Shown here piece by piece: positions 7,717 through 21,135 of a DNA stretch of 64,000 nucleotides; the stretch's first letter is position 1; the number at the start of each line of letters is the position of its first letter. Below the pieces are notes generated by a model, which searched no databases, was not told the origin of the DNA, and saw only the letters and a list, made by a program, of their open reading frames with translations. The position numbers and the translations under genes were made by a program. Origin of the DNA: Tubiluchus corallicola (Eukaryota; Priapulida; Priapulimorpha; Priapulimorphida; Tubiluchidae). The stretch covers positions 8,547-72,546 of the forward strand of contig JAQGDQ010002371.1 of NCBI GenBank assembly GCA_030141605.1, given 5' to 3'.

Positions 7717-10700
7717 GTTTGTAGATAATTTGATAAGTTTTGGTAATTATAGTTTCTGTTGAGAAATTCTAACTATTGACTACACTGACATGCGCGAGTA
7801 TAGTTCTTTTATCGCTCCAGGTGCTATTGTTACCAAACTTATTACGGCCAGGCAGTTGACGCTAGGCCCTCTGTACTGTAGTCTCTGCTTGATATCATAT
7901 TAAGATCTAATGCCACAGTCACCATCAATATGTAGATATGAAAAGCCATAGATGAAGACTTGTGGTAGTTAATTAATATAAGTAAATGCAGCTACAAATA
8001 CATTTTTATATTCAACCTGAAAATCCAGCTGAAATTTTGGAATAGCGGAATGGTGAAAATGGTTTTGTTCATTTAACATTGTGTACTTTCTATCAGTAAG
8101 GTGGTTCAAATATGGAGAATTTTTTTACGTTGAGTACTTTCCGTCAGTAAGGGAAATCAGAGATGGAGAATTTTCAAACACTTTCTTGTAGCTCGTTTTT
8201 TATTTAAAATTATTCAATTTTTACTGTCTAAAAAGAATTTTTGTTGAATAGTAAGTAAAGGAAAAGACTAAGCAGTTACTCACAATCTTCTGTATATTTC
8301 AGGCGTTTATCCGGCAGGAGAACTGAGCGTTTTTAGACATGAACTGAAAGCCGAAATTTCAAAAACAGCAAAAGTTTCGATTAGAAGAATTGTTAATATG
8401 GATCTGGCTACTGATGAACAGAATACCTACGTTACTTTTACTCTGTTGGAGAATGTTCCCGATGGTTAACATAAATTTTATTGACGTTCATTATTTTAAT
8501 TATTATGCTAACATATTTCACCATACTTAAGTTTTATGATTAACTGATTACAAAAATGTTAAAAAAATACTGGCCGAAATTGTTTAAAACACTAGTAAAG
8601 CTATAAAGATTTGTCGAGTACAGAATATTTTTAGTGATATATGATAAAGAAGAACTACTTACATCGATGCAGGATAACCAGTCTTAATGTGAGGCAACCA
8701 AAGATTTTACGTGACGTTTATCTAGTACACTTCATAGAGATAATTTCGACTAGACGAAGACTCGCTGTTTGTCGGTTTTTGTTACAGTGTGTTTTGTTAA
8801 CAGCCATACTATTTTGTTTTACTTCTGTAGGAGTTTTCTGCAATGCTTACATGAGCTTTTGTCACATCTCGTATAATGCTCAAACGAAATGCTTCGTTTT
8901 TTCCTAAAAATACAAATTTCAAAAATACTTTGATTTAAATGCAGCATAATTACATGTTAGCAAATATGAATTATTTTTTGATCTTGTAATTTTTCATTTT
9001 GTCGTGGTACTGCATGTATTAGTAAGCTTGTAGGATGTGATATGAGCAAAATGCATGTCTGGCTTTGTTAAAGGAAATGGTAGGTTTTAGTTTGCAAAAG
9101 CTTAATCTGTGAACAATGGGTTTTCAGGTGACCATTTGCTGGATTATGACGTGTTGACGGAACTACAGAAAGCTGGGCCAGGTGACAAGGAGTTCGATGA
9201 AGAGATGACACCAGAAGAATGTGCTGCGAGATGCGATGCTGAGATAGAGTTTGAGTGTCGGAGCTTCGGATCGTGCAAATCAGATATTGCCGTAAAACCA
9301 TGCTATTTGTACAAGTACCATCCTAATGATATGACACCCGGTGCATTTTTACCCATGGTCTTTTGTGATTATTACTACAGTAAGTCAGTAAGTTTTTTAA
9401 TAAAATAAATCTTTAGGTATTAAAATTTAAACAACAAAGTTAGCAAAAAAGCAACAAAAATATGTGAAAAGACGAGTTAACGATTAGCTATTGGGCTGGG
9501 GTCTGAACCTGTGACCTTTGTATTACAAGCCTAACATTTTAACCACTAGATATTAAATTTATTTTTTTTTAGGAAAATGAGTAAACTAAGTTTTGCTGGA
9601 GAGCTGTTATATAGACGCAGGGCTTTGGAGTTATTCACTTGCTTTTGAATTGCAACTCACTTAATGCGTACTGCGACAAATAAATATAGACTATACACAC
9701 AGGGAAAACAAAAACAAACATAATGGCGTCTATCAATTAGTCTTTTATTTTTTTCTAGGAACTGTAATAGAAAGTGGGGTGCATAAGACAAATCTGTACG
9801 CAATAACTGCCTTGGAAAGTGCAGTATTTTATAATCGCTTCTTTGTTATTCATACCCTGGCAAATGGCACGGTAAGAAAATTCGCACAAGTTTTTCGAAT
9901 TACGAGATATAATTGTCTTTATTTATATATCGCAAGATGTGTTCGAAATTTTACGTTGCACATACTTTAATGTCAGCCATAGAAAATAATTCGGATTATA
10001 ATTGCAAAGTCAGTGATGGCAACGATACTATAGTTGTTTGTAACGGTATAGTGTTTTAAATTTGTTTCATAGTACTGTTGTTGACAATATTATTACTGTG
10101 GCACTTGATGATAACCATGTCAATGCAGGCCAATGAAAGACGTTCAAAATAGGTTACATAGCTGACTTTAAGGTTGGTTGTTGCACTTTCATATAATTAG
10201 TCAAATCCACTTCCAAAGTTAGTCAATTTGTGGATTCTATGTACTTAAACAAACTTTCAACTTACCCACACTTTGTTAAAAAATTTCTCGCAGTTAAAAT
10301 GAGTTATTACTTAACAATACTTGCTTTATTTTACAGACGGCAATGTATAGAGCAATGAATATACGAGAAATTGGCGTCGATACTGGAGGAGGTATTTCAA
10401 ACTAATAATTATTTAGGCATTTAGGCCTATATTTATTGTTATAGAATTATATTTTGATACCTTAGTTTCCATTTTCTGGTTAAAAGTGTCATTTAGGTAA
10501 TCTAAGTCAAGTCCTTAAGGATCACCTGATTAGGCACTGCGTCATTTATAGAATGGTTTAGCAGATCTATCGTAAATCCATAAAGCTTTTTGCAATCTTT
10601 GTTTTGAGTCTTACTGACAAAGAACCTGCAATTCAAAGGGTGACAAACTTGGTGCAAAAAAATCTAGGAATGACCTAAAAGAGGGAGGCATTTAAACCTC

Positions 10701-13700
10701 ATCTGACGCATATCTACGAAACTAGTGAGAATTTTTCTTCAGTTTTGCTAAGCAGGTATTTAAAGATTTTAAGTGATGAATTTGGTGCCTAAGAATTGCA
10801 CGTTTTTACTAATCAGCATATTTCCCCCAAGTTTGCATTTCATATACTTTATATGTGCCGAAATTATCTATAAAATAACACATTACAAAAATTCTTTACC
10901 GTACTCAGAATGTGGTTTTAATGTAATTTACTGGCAATTTTAGGAAGCTTCTTGAACCAATTCCACCACTTAAGAATGTAATTTTTACATCGGGAACATT
11001 TGGCACCAATTCTGTGTCAGTAGTTAATGAACTTTAAGATGTAGTTTAAACTTACTGAACACTTGCTGTTTAATGCATCAACTGAAAAACACACGCATCA
11101 ACATTTAGAGCTTTCCACTGGACTATAAAAGCACTCCAGCTCTCGAACGTTTTGTACTCGACATGCAAGGAAGTAAGACCATCTCTGTCAGCTCCTGCTT
11201 TACCAGGTCCGAACGTTTTGAAGATCAGGTGGTATCGAACATACAACCTTCACGGAAAATGAGCAGTATTTTATAAATTTAAACTCTACAGCTGTACCTG
11301 AACTATAAAACTTTAACTCTGAACTGACTGGTTCATTCTTTATAAATTTTGTAGGTTGTAGTACATTGTGCAGGACAATTTCGTAAATACTTCTAATAAA
11401 CAAACGTTGGTTTTCAGAGCAGTTCGTGGTGGGTTACGAGGAAATGACGCTAACCAGTTCCAGGGTAATAGTGGGCGTGACACTGGAAGGTTGTGAAAGC
11501 GAGTGCGTGAATGCTCTGGATGAAAAGGTATTCATTTAAGCTTTTCCACAAACTTGTATATATGATACAGCGCTTTTAAAATTGTCTTTGTTTACATGAC
11601 TATAGTCTCCAATAGTTGAGCATGGTCTGTTTGTAATTGCATGGATGAGCATCTGAACAAGGGTCATGTTCGGTTATGTAGATTCATACACAAAAGCGGG
11701 AACAAATTATCCACGTAAATGTTATTTTGTCAAATTCCTCTATTTGCTACACTGTTTAGCGTAATTCGTCTGTGTGAGTAATTTTTAAACTCACTTTTCA
11801 ACGTGCACTATCAAATTTAGTCTGCGTTAGACTAATTTTCGACACAGACCAATTACATTTTTTTTATTCCAATGCGATGCTTATTTTCAATTAAATTTAA
11901 ACGACTGAACCTTAGAGCGGACTTTTCAATCAGAATCTTCTTCAGCGGACTCAAACTCGGAGCGTGAAGTTTCTTTATCAACCTTTTGCCTTATTCTGTA
12001 GCCCCACACAGAATATTTTCGAAAACAGACTAATTTAATCCAGGAAAAAAGACGCAAAAAGTACACTTTAAAATTACTCTGTGTGAGACTATGTTTTCGC
12101 ACAGACTAATTTTCACACATACTAACTACATTAAACAATGTAGCAGTTTACTTGCAGTGAAGCTTGTAATCTGTTCTATTCCACCATTTCTCCTAATGAA
12201 ATGCCGGATGGCTCGTAGGAATTCGTTATAAATTCACGTTTGTTGAATATTGACTGTTTTTGCAAACGTTAGTATTTTCTGCTTTCCTGATGAATTGTTA
12301 AAACAGTGTCAAGTGATGAAAATACGTATTCGTATTTTTCATAGCATGTATCATACGATTTTTGAACTTTCTAAAATCAATATTATTGCGTGATCAATGC
12401 CTTTTTTAGTATAAATGTAAAAAGGATAGACAATATTTTTTGACTTAAATGATATTATTTAAAAACTAGATAAGATATGAGTGTTTGCCTATTTTAGAAT
12501 TATTTCTTTTTTAGCTCGTTAAAAATATTGTCGACTTAACATTTCGTTGCTCTAAGGCATCAGAACTAATTTTTTCTTATTAGACAAAGACAAAATACAT
12601 GCCTTTTATTTTGATTACAGTGCGAGTCATTTAGCTACTGCCCGTCACTGCTAGAGTGTCGATTAACGAGTGACTTCATAGATGAAATACCTTCAAGTGG
12701 TATGGGTCCCATGGATTCTTGTACCATCTTCGGACGTGAGTGATTAAATTTTTATCTCAATAGCGAGGAAATGGTTAATAAATTAATAATTAACTTTCGT
12801 ATGTGACATTTTCTAATAAAGCTTTAACCGAAACTTGCTGTTTTATCCTCCTTTTGAGTGGATTGATGAGCTATCGTAGCGAACTATACTTTTGCTTGGT
12901 TAAGTAGGATTGAACCAAGACCGAAATGGATGGGTGGCTGCTGAAAGAACTGTATGTGAGAGTTTGATCTACTTACTTCCTATGCTGTTTATTTCATTGA
13001 GACACCTACACTCACCAGAACCTGTGGCTATGGCACCATTGACGGTTCAGTTCAATTTTTTGCCACACCTGTTCAAAATTAAAGTACTTTACTGTTGAAT
13101 TCTAGTTTTTTAGCATGCAGTTTGCTGAACTTTGCTGAATAAAAATTTTGATGTTAAACTTTACTGCTTATTCAGTTTGTAACAGTTTGCTTTCTTTGTC
13201 CTTTCAACAGAGCTCCTTATCTGGATTTCTCTGATTCCACTTGCTATCTGTACTATCGATTTTCTTATTTTTGAGCGTTGCAAAAGGCAGGTATGATTTC
13301 TGGTCTCTAATGGATGGACAAAGAATGAGTGAATGAATGATCGGGTGCTTAATTTCTCAGGTGTATGTTGAGAATTAGAGCTTCGGCCTTCCAAATGGTT
13401 CATAATCAGGTGCTAATGCAAAAAATGCATAGTTCTTGCAATGGACACCTAGAACTCATAACTTTTGAGAAGTTCATAAGCGAGTCTGAGCTGCAAACCT
13501 GTTCAATTTAGCTGAATATCGAGACAGTAGGCAAAAAATGAGAAAGTGCTAGTAAAGAACTACAAATAAAGAAAAAAGTTTCGCTTTGTTGATAGAAAAA
13601 GGCTTTGGTGGTTTTACAAAAAGGAGCGAACCAACCCATGCTATTCGTGGCGGGATTTGAATTTTGCTGTGCGACATGCAATAAACTCCAGTATTTTTAA

Positions 13701-16700
13701 ATCTAATTTGTTTGCATTTGAAAACCTTTAGAGTCATAATTATGTTTCTGTCACTAATTTTTAGGAAGTTATTTAACTGCTTTTATTCACCATCCCGGAA
13801 AAGTTCTTCCTGTCGAACCTGATAAGGTTGAAGACGTAGACACGGCTGATAAATGCGCCCAAACGTGCTATAGTGATGTAAGTTACTTCTATTAATAGGT
13901 GGCACTTTTTATATTAATTTTTATTATTACATTTTGGACCACTGATGTTCTCATACAATTTTCCTTAGCTTGTTTATCTTTCGATTCAATGCTGCGTTTG
14001 TTAAATGAATGGTCACGCATCATTGCACTATTGTTGTTATTTCTTTTTATTAGTGAATAGTTATTTGTCAAAAATGCTTATATGTTAACAGAGAAGGGGT
14101 GGGGAAGGGGCCAAAAGACGTAGAGAATAGATATGAGTGATTGAGAAACAAAGGACCTACAAGATCAGTATGCAAACTGTTAAATGATTTGAAACACTTA
14201 AACAGCGAGAAAAGTCAACACCTACCCGCCGATTGTTTGTAACTACAAGAATTTTCAGAAATCCCTCCTTCAGAAATTTGGGATGATGAAAATGGAATGC
14301 CGTATGTTAGAATAGCCTTGTATATGCTTGTATGTCTTTATGACGCAATCTTGCACCGTTTTAAATTAAATAAAAAATCTTTTCTTTGAATTGTCCTCGA
14401 AATAGCAAGCAAGATGAAATAGCACATCAACGTAAAACTCTAAAATGGTCTTTTGCTATGTACGCAGTACAAAATATTTCTCTATTAACATTTTGTGTGT
14501 CCTCTGATTTCTAGCGAACTTATTTACGCTCCTAATATTAACCGTAAAGACTGATAATTCCAGCGGGTGGCATTGGATCCACCTATGGAGTTATCATTTA
14601 ATCCACCTATTTTACTCCATTTTGAACAGCATTTTTGGTAAACTGACATCTAGTGGAATAATCGGGGCCACCGGATGAACTCCCAAATTCTAGTCATTGA
14701 GTTTGGCAGACTTTCTTTTAATATTTGTTTGATTATTTTCAGAAAGAGTTGCCTTGTTTGTCGTTCGAATTCTGCTCGTATGATGAACAAGGGACTAAGG
14801 ACATCGTGCTTACCAAATGTTACATGTTTAAAACACATCTTTTGGATTACGGATCTTCGACAAATCTTACAGAAAATGCACCATGCGATTTTTACACTAG
14901 TAAGAAATTAAAATGTTGTAGTAAGTTTATAAAATGTTTGTTTTACTCTTTTGAAAAAGCGCAGTCAAGAGGTCTTTATGTAAAGGCAAATACGTTATTG
15001 GTTAAGTATTGTGTAAATACGAATGATGTTCAAATAGTATACGTCAATTTTTTCGCATGTGCCTTAATGTGCAACTTTTTCCAATACAACTACACTTTTT
15101 AAAGGTGGCTCACAATAGGGCATTTCGTAGGCTCTTCGTGGGATTATATAGTGTATGAGAAAAATTGGTAAATTTTAATATTCCTAACTATGAAACTACA
15201 CGAAATATAACAGGATCCTACTTTGCACATCACAAAACATATATATGAACGAATTTGTACAAACTACATTTTGCACTATGAGGTCAACATCTTTTACCAT
15301 TTTAATGGTGACTTTTGTTGGGTTTTATGCATCTGTGTGTTGTATTTTTTAATGATCTGTCTTGTGTTCTACGTTTTCTGTTCTGGGTGTATGTATGTAT
15401 ATATAGGTAAATATTTTATTAGTTTCTATTGTAATTTTATAGTATAGCTGAGTTTTTGCTAATTTGTTACATAACGCTGTGTGCTTTTAAATGTATTTAA
15501 ATGAAATAAATTTAAAATAAAAAAATAATAAATTTGTTAGGCTGTATATAACTATGAGGCGCCTATACAAGTCCTTTAACGTTAAAGGTTGTTTTAATAA
15601 TTACTCGTGATTTATATTTTTACCCGTTAACAATTTTATTATTATTCCAAAATCTTTTAGGAGGCTACTTGGTCGACTTTACCAAATACCAAAACAAATC
15701 GCTTTATGTAGAAGACGGGTCAAGCCAAGAACTGTATATCCAAGAATCCTATCCAGATGAGTGTGCTAAGTTTTGTGTAGAGGTTTGTGCTCTAAGAAAC
15801 AACATTAACATAGACGTTTATTCGTATAGTAATAATATTACAGATAAAACACTAATAATAAAGGCTTAAAAATGACTTCGTTTCTAACTCAAGTAATGGT
15901 TATAATTGTGTTGACGATGAAGATGAGTGTGTTTATTTTTTATTATGTGTGACGTTGAAGTGTGTTTATTTTTTATTATGTGTAACGCAAGAAAAGTAAA
16001 TTAGATCACATGTTAGTCACTTCTCAAAAATTTTTATGAGCTTACAAGAAGATTAGAGGAAATCCAAAAACCCAAAGGAACTTATTCCCACGGATTGTGA
16101 CAGTTGCAGTAATGGAATAGTAATGAGAGCAGACAGGTCGACTGACAGATGGACGTAAAGATAGATAGATGGATAGGTAGCAGATAGATAGGCAGGCCTA
16201 CTAGTAGAGTACCATGGGCTATCCATGCGTGCCTCTGATTATATGGTTATACGGCATTTTCTCACTTGATGAGTGAATGGCCAGTTTCTCGACAGTATTT
16301 AGCAGATTCTGGATACCTTGTCTGCAGTATCTTACACGTTTGTATGCGTTTAGCAGAGAATAATAATATAGTTGCTACTATACGCTATTTTTCCTAAGCT
16401 GGAATTACCAAAACTGCTCGCACTTACAGGTCAATGTATTTTTACTAAAGTACTGTAACAAAATCATTTACACTTTATGTACGTGAATTTTATGTGTATG
16501 AAGCGCAGCCATATTTAGATACTATCACTAAGTGAAATATCGACCTAGGCTAAAGAGCTACATTTACTCGCGTTAAATGCAAAACCATTTCTATGTTTAG
16601 GAGTCCAACTTTGACTGTCGCTCGTTCGATATGTGTACAGGACGTCCAGGATTAGTTGCAACTTACTGCATACTCGAATCCGCTAATCTCCAAGATTCCA

Positions 16701-19700
16701 ATGCACAACTCGAAGACTACATGTTATGTGATCATTATTCACGTATGGATTTAAACAGTTTTAGTATCACTAAGTATTGTCAATTTTAATCTTTAAAACG
16801 AATTCACAGTTGTGAAAACAATGTAGCTTGTTTTCCTATTTCACTCCATAAGCGTAGAGTTTGCCAGTCAGCACAGTATTAGTAATTTTAATAAGCCTTC
16901 ATGCAGCTTACTGATTTGGCTACGTAGCATTTTGAATCTTATTTGTAGAATGCATTCTTATTTCTAATTATTCTTCCGATGTATGTGTTTTTCTAAGCCT
17001 TTCTACAAAATCATCTGTCTAGCGTTAGTAAATTTCCAACGGCATTCTGCCCAGATGTAGGGTGTGAAAGATTTTAGGTTATTTACTTTAGTGTTCACTC
17101 ATTCTTTACCCTACCCCCCCCCATACTCTCTTTTTAAACTGTATTCATGTGGTCCTGACTTGGCGTCTTTATGTCATGTTATACTGACAGGGCAAGCTTA
17201 CCTTGTCTTTTGGCAGTCTGTTCTTGGCTAGGAAAGTTGTTGTTGTTGTTTACCCAGTTAAACCATTTATTTATCAAGAATACCAGAGCCATGATGATGT
17301 TACTCAGTGTTTCATTATTACTAATAGCTTTATTTTTAAGCCCAAATTAGTTTGTTATATCTTGTTATGATTTTCTCACAGGTAAAACGTAGTAAAGCTA
17401 GTGAAACATGATTTTTTTTACTTTGGGCATCATGAAGTAACAGTCTCTCACATAGGGCTTATATGTACCTGTGAGCCAGTTCTTTTATAATAATTAGTAT
17501 AGCCTCCTTAAATGAAGCACGAGGCAGCTTTAGTGGGAAAATATTAGTAAAAAAGTTATAACCAATTAGTAATAAAAGGAGGTTTAATTGCAGTAAATGT
17601 AGTAACAGTTTGTTTGTGTATACTTAGTAACAGAGCTATCTGTTTTTTGAAAAACCGGTTGATATTAGCGAAGTGTTGGCTTTGATGCGTGCTTTAGTAA
17701 TTTGTGCATGGTGTCATTTGTGCAGATTTGGTTGGTTCGCCAGTTGCACTTCACTCTGATTACCAAAGTGCACCATTGCGTCTTTCAGATTTTCGGAAGA
17801 CGAAACAATGGGTTACTCGTTTATTGATTTTTTTCTGCTCAACTATCTGGATATGTCATTTAGAATGCCATTTAGATTGTCACAGTATCCTTTTGATGAA
17901 TAAGTTTATTAGAACGCCGTTTGGCGTTGCCATAGAATTCGTTTTGTCGCAAAATTTAGAATAAAATTTACTCCATTGTGACGCCACAGTATAAAACTGG
18001 CTAAGAACTTATTGTTATTGTGGGAGCAACAAGAACGAGACCGGCTTCACGGCGAATAAGATCTGGCTACAAGATTAGCTTGCCAGCGAGTAACCGAAAA
18101 CCAATGAACTGCAATAATTGATGGAAGTTTTGGATGTTTTAGGCGACCGATATCTGGATGGAACACTTGTAGGGAGTAATTCACATATGGTATGTGAAGT
18201 TAAGCCTGACAACGAAACCATTACTCCAACTGAAAACCCACCCGGGTTGTCTACAGGTATTTGTTGTAAACTACTAAAAAATTAGTAAATAGTATGATCT
18301 TCGAAGAACATGCTTTTATAAGTCATAAAATCATCGGATTCGTATGCATATGTTTGTGTGACAGTTTGTGGGAATAAAACTAACATATTATAACTAGTCT
18401 AGGGTAATTTAACGTCAGTGTCTCAAATCTAAAGCTCGGCTCACATGTTCTCCGTGAGTGTGAGCGACTAAACAGGAAACACTAAACAGACAGAGCTCGT
18501 AATTTACTAACATAACAGGGTAATCATTTCTGCTAATTTCATCACCAAGCGTTTGGGTTCATGTTGGGGCAATTCTCCTATAGGACCCGATCATTTTACT
18601 AAACATAATCATCGAGTTGTTAATCGTAAAACGTTTACACTAAGTTTGAAATAGAACTATTAAACACACGGATGCTGTGCAAATCATGCAGTATATTATT
18701 AAACAAGAACAAAGCAAAGAACAATTGTACATAGAGGAGAAAACAATACCTACTACCTACTGGGCCCAGATTTAACAAGCAGCAAGGAGTATACTCATGT
18801 TTATATGTAGTTCCCGATGGCCGGCTCTTCCAGGATGCACCAAGGACGGTTTACAGTCCCAAAGCCACGATCCCCTACTGGAATAAGGAGGAGCTCCACA
18901 ATGTAGCCGATCCATGAGTCCTTACACGCCACAAGTAGTTTAATCTGGAATCGTAGTTGTATCTCTGCGTCTCCTCTACCGCCGAATAGCGTAACCAGGA
19001 TACTGTGAACTCCACCACTATGGGAACACTCCACCAATGCTCTGAAAGTTTCAGAATCCCTCCCAGGGTGGGTTGTCCAAGAGTTCCTCTAAGTGAAATA
19101 TGACAAGGCAATTACTTCACTCCTGAGTCGTGCTGGTGCTACGTAAACGGTGTCGATACAACATTGTGCATTTAACTATTGTCTCTCACAGGACATCAAC
19201 TGAATTTTGCCATTAATGCCAAAATAAAACTCATAGACAAAACGTGTCTCAAACATATGACGAACAGAAGAAAGGTACCAACTATGGTGACCAGGTAAAA
19301 ACGGCCTAGATAGACATCCGTTTAACAAAAAATTCGGTACCTGAATGAGGTGGGCAAACATTAGCCTAGATGGAATGACCTTGTATATAATGCATAGTAT
19401 CCAATGGCTTCTATACTGTTCAAAATCTTATAGTGATGAATGGCCTTGTATATCGGCCAGTTAGTTAGCGGTCATGCATCGCATGGCCGTGACAGTTTGT
19501 ATAATGCCTAATAAAATTTTAAGCTTATTTGCTTGTTATTTAGAAAATTTTGACAGTATAGTGGGCGTATTCTTGAACATATCTTACTATACTGACTGAT
19601 ACTTCCAAATTATACGTCCATTAACTACCTGATTAGGTATTTTTAGAAAATCGAGTATTTCTTAGCATATTTATTTTCGTTTTATTTTGAAGTTCTTTGG

Positions 19701-19965
19701 CACGTGAGGGGCCATTAGAAAAATGCACAGTAAATCAGCAGCTTACTCTGTTTTTGTTCATTGACAGTTAGTGCTGTTTAGCTTCGTTTACTATTAAAAA
19801 CTGATTTAGACTTTAGAAGTGCTGCAAGTCACAAGCGCATAACAGAATTTAGCCATTGTAATGTCTAATGTTTGTTTTCAGGTATATTAGGTTTTACTCT
19901 GCCAGTGTCTTAACAGTTAATATACATAATAGTATGCGTGATTAGCATATACATATAATAAATAT

Positions 19966-20009
<44 letters not shown>

Positions 20010-21099
20010 GGAGAGAAGGAGAGAGAGAGACATAAATTTTTTTTTATTTTTGGGTGCGTTACATACACACTGTGATGGTCCAGTAGGGAATCACTAGCCT
20101 AACAACCGTGCACATTGCTGATGATGAAAAGATAAAATTTACTTTTTTTGCCTTTTTAATTTAATTTGGTGTTCTACAAAATTGTATTTTGATCTCATAA
20201 ATTACTACCTCTGGTAGCTAGGTCACTTGGGTGGGTACACGAGTATTCCATTGTAGAGGAAGATCTTTACGTTAAAATTAAATCACTGAAGCCAGACGTT
20301 CACGTGAGCAGTGCGACCTGGATTTTTTTACCTGCCGATTGTATGCCATGTAGTACTAGAGAATGGTTTTCCTTTGTTAAACGGAGGTACGTCTATACGT
20401 TAAGTACCTTCCGTCTTGTATCCTGTCTCAGTTTGATGTCAAGACATGTGATGTGGTCCCTGAGTTCTGGTTCAAGTTTCACGGACCCGAGGAGACGTTA
20501 GCAGATCACAGAAAGACGTAACGGTATACTTAGACGTACTTCTACTTAAGTTATTACTCTCGTAAATCACCAATTGCTAATTGCCATTTGTTGGGTTAAC
20601 ACCATAGGGATGGTAGACTGTTAATCGGTCAGATTCACTTGAGGAGTGTTATCTTCACGTAGGCGTTAAAGGAGATCCTGTTATCTTCACGTAGACGTTA
20701 AAATGTTTACCACGTTGGGAACGTCGTCTGTGCGACACTGTCATGCAAAAATCTGTAAGCTGTGACTGTCAGTGTGAACCGTTGTACCGCCAGTGAATAC
20801 TCAGCAAAATCCGAGTAGATCGCCAATATTCTGGGGAAATGGTTTTCCTTTTTTGTATATTGATGTTCATTGTCATTTTTTTGAATATTTGGAATCTTAT
20901 TAAATTTGTTGTAACATGTCATTACTTGCTTATCTTATATGTACATCTTGTGAACATATCTTAAAATTAGCATAAATAATTAGTTTACACCTTTCGGCAC
21001 ACGCTACGTCAAAAGGTGGTTTTCGGGTATCTGCGGCCTTTCGCCCGAACAATCACACATACATACATACATACATACATACATACATACATACATACA

Positions 21100-21135
<36 letters not shown>

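Noticed and set aside
9480-9552. Functional tRNA gene
   Set aside because: A and B boxes are degenerate and no acceptor stem pairs; it fits a SINE-type remnant.
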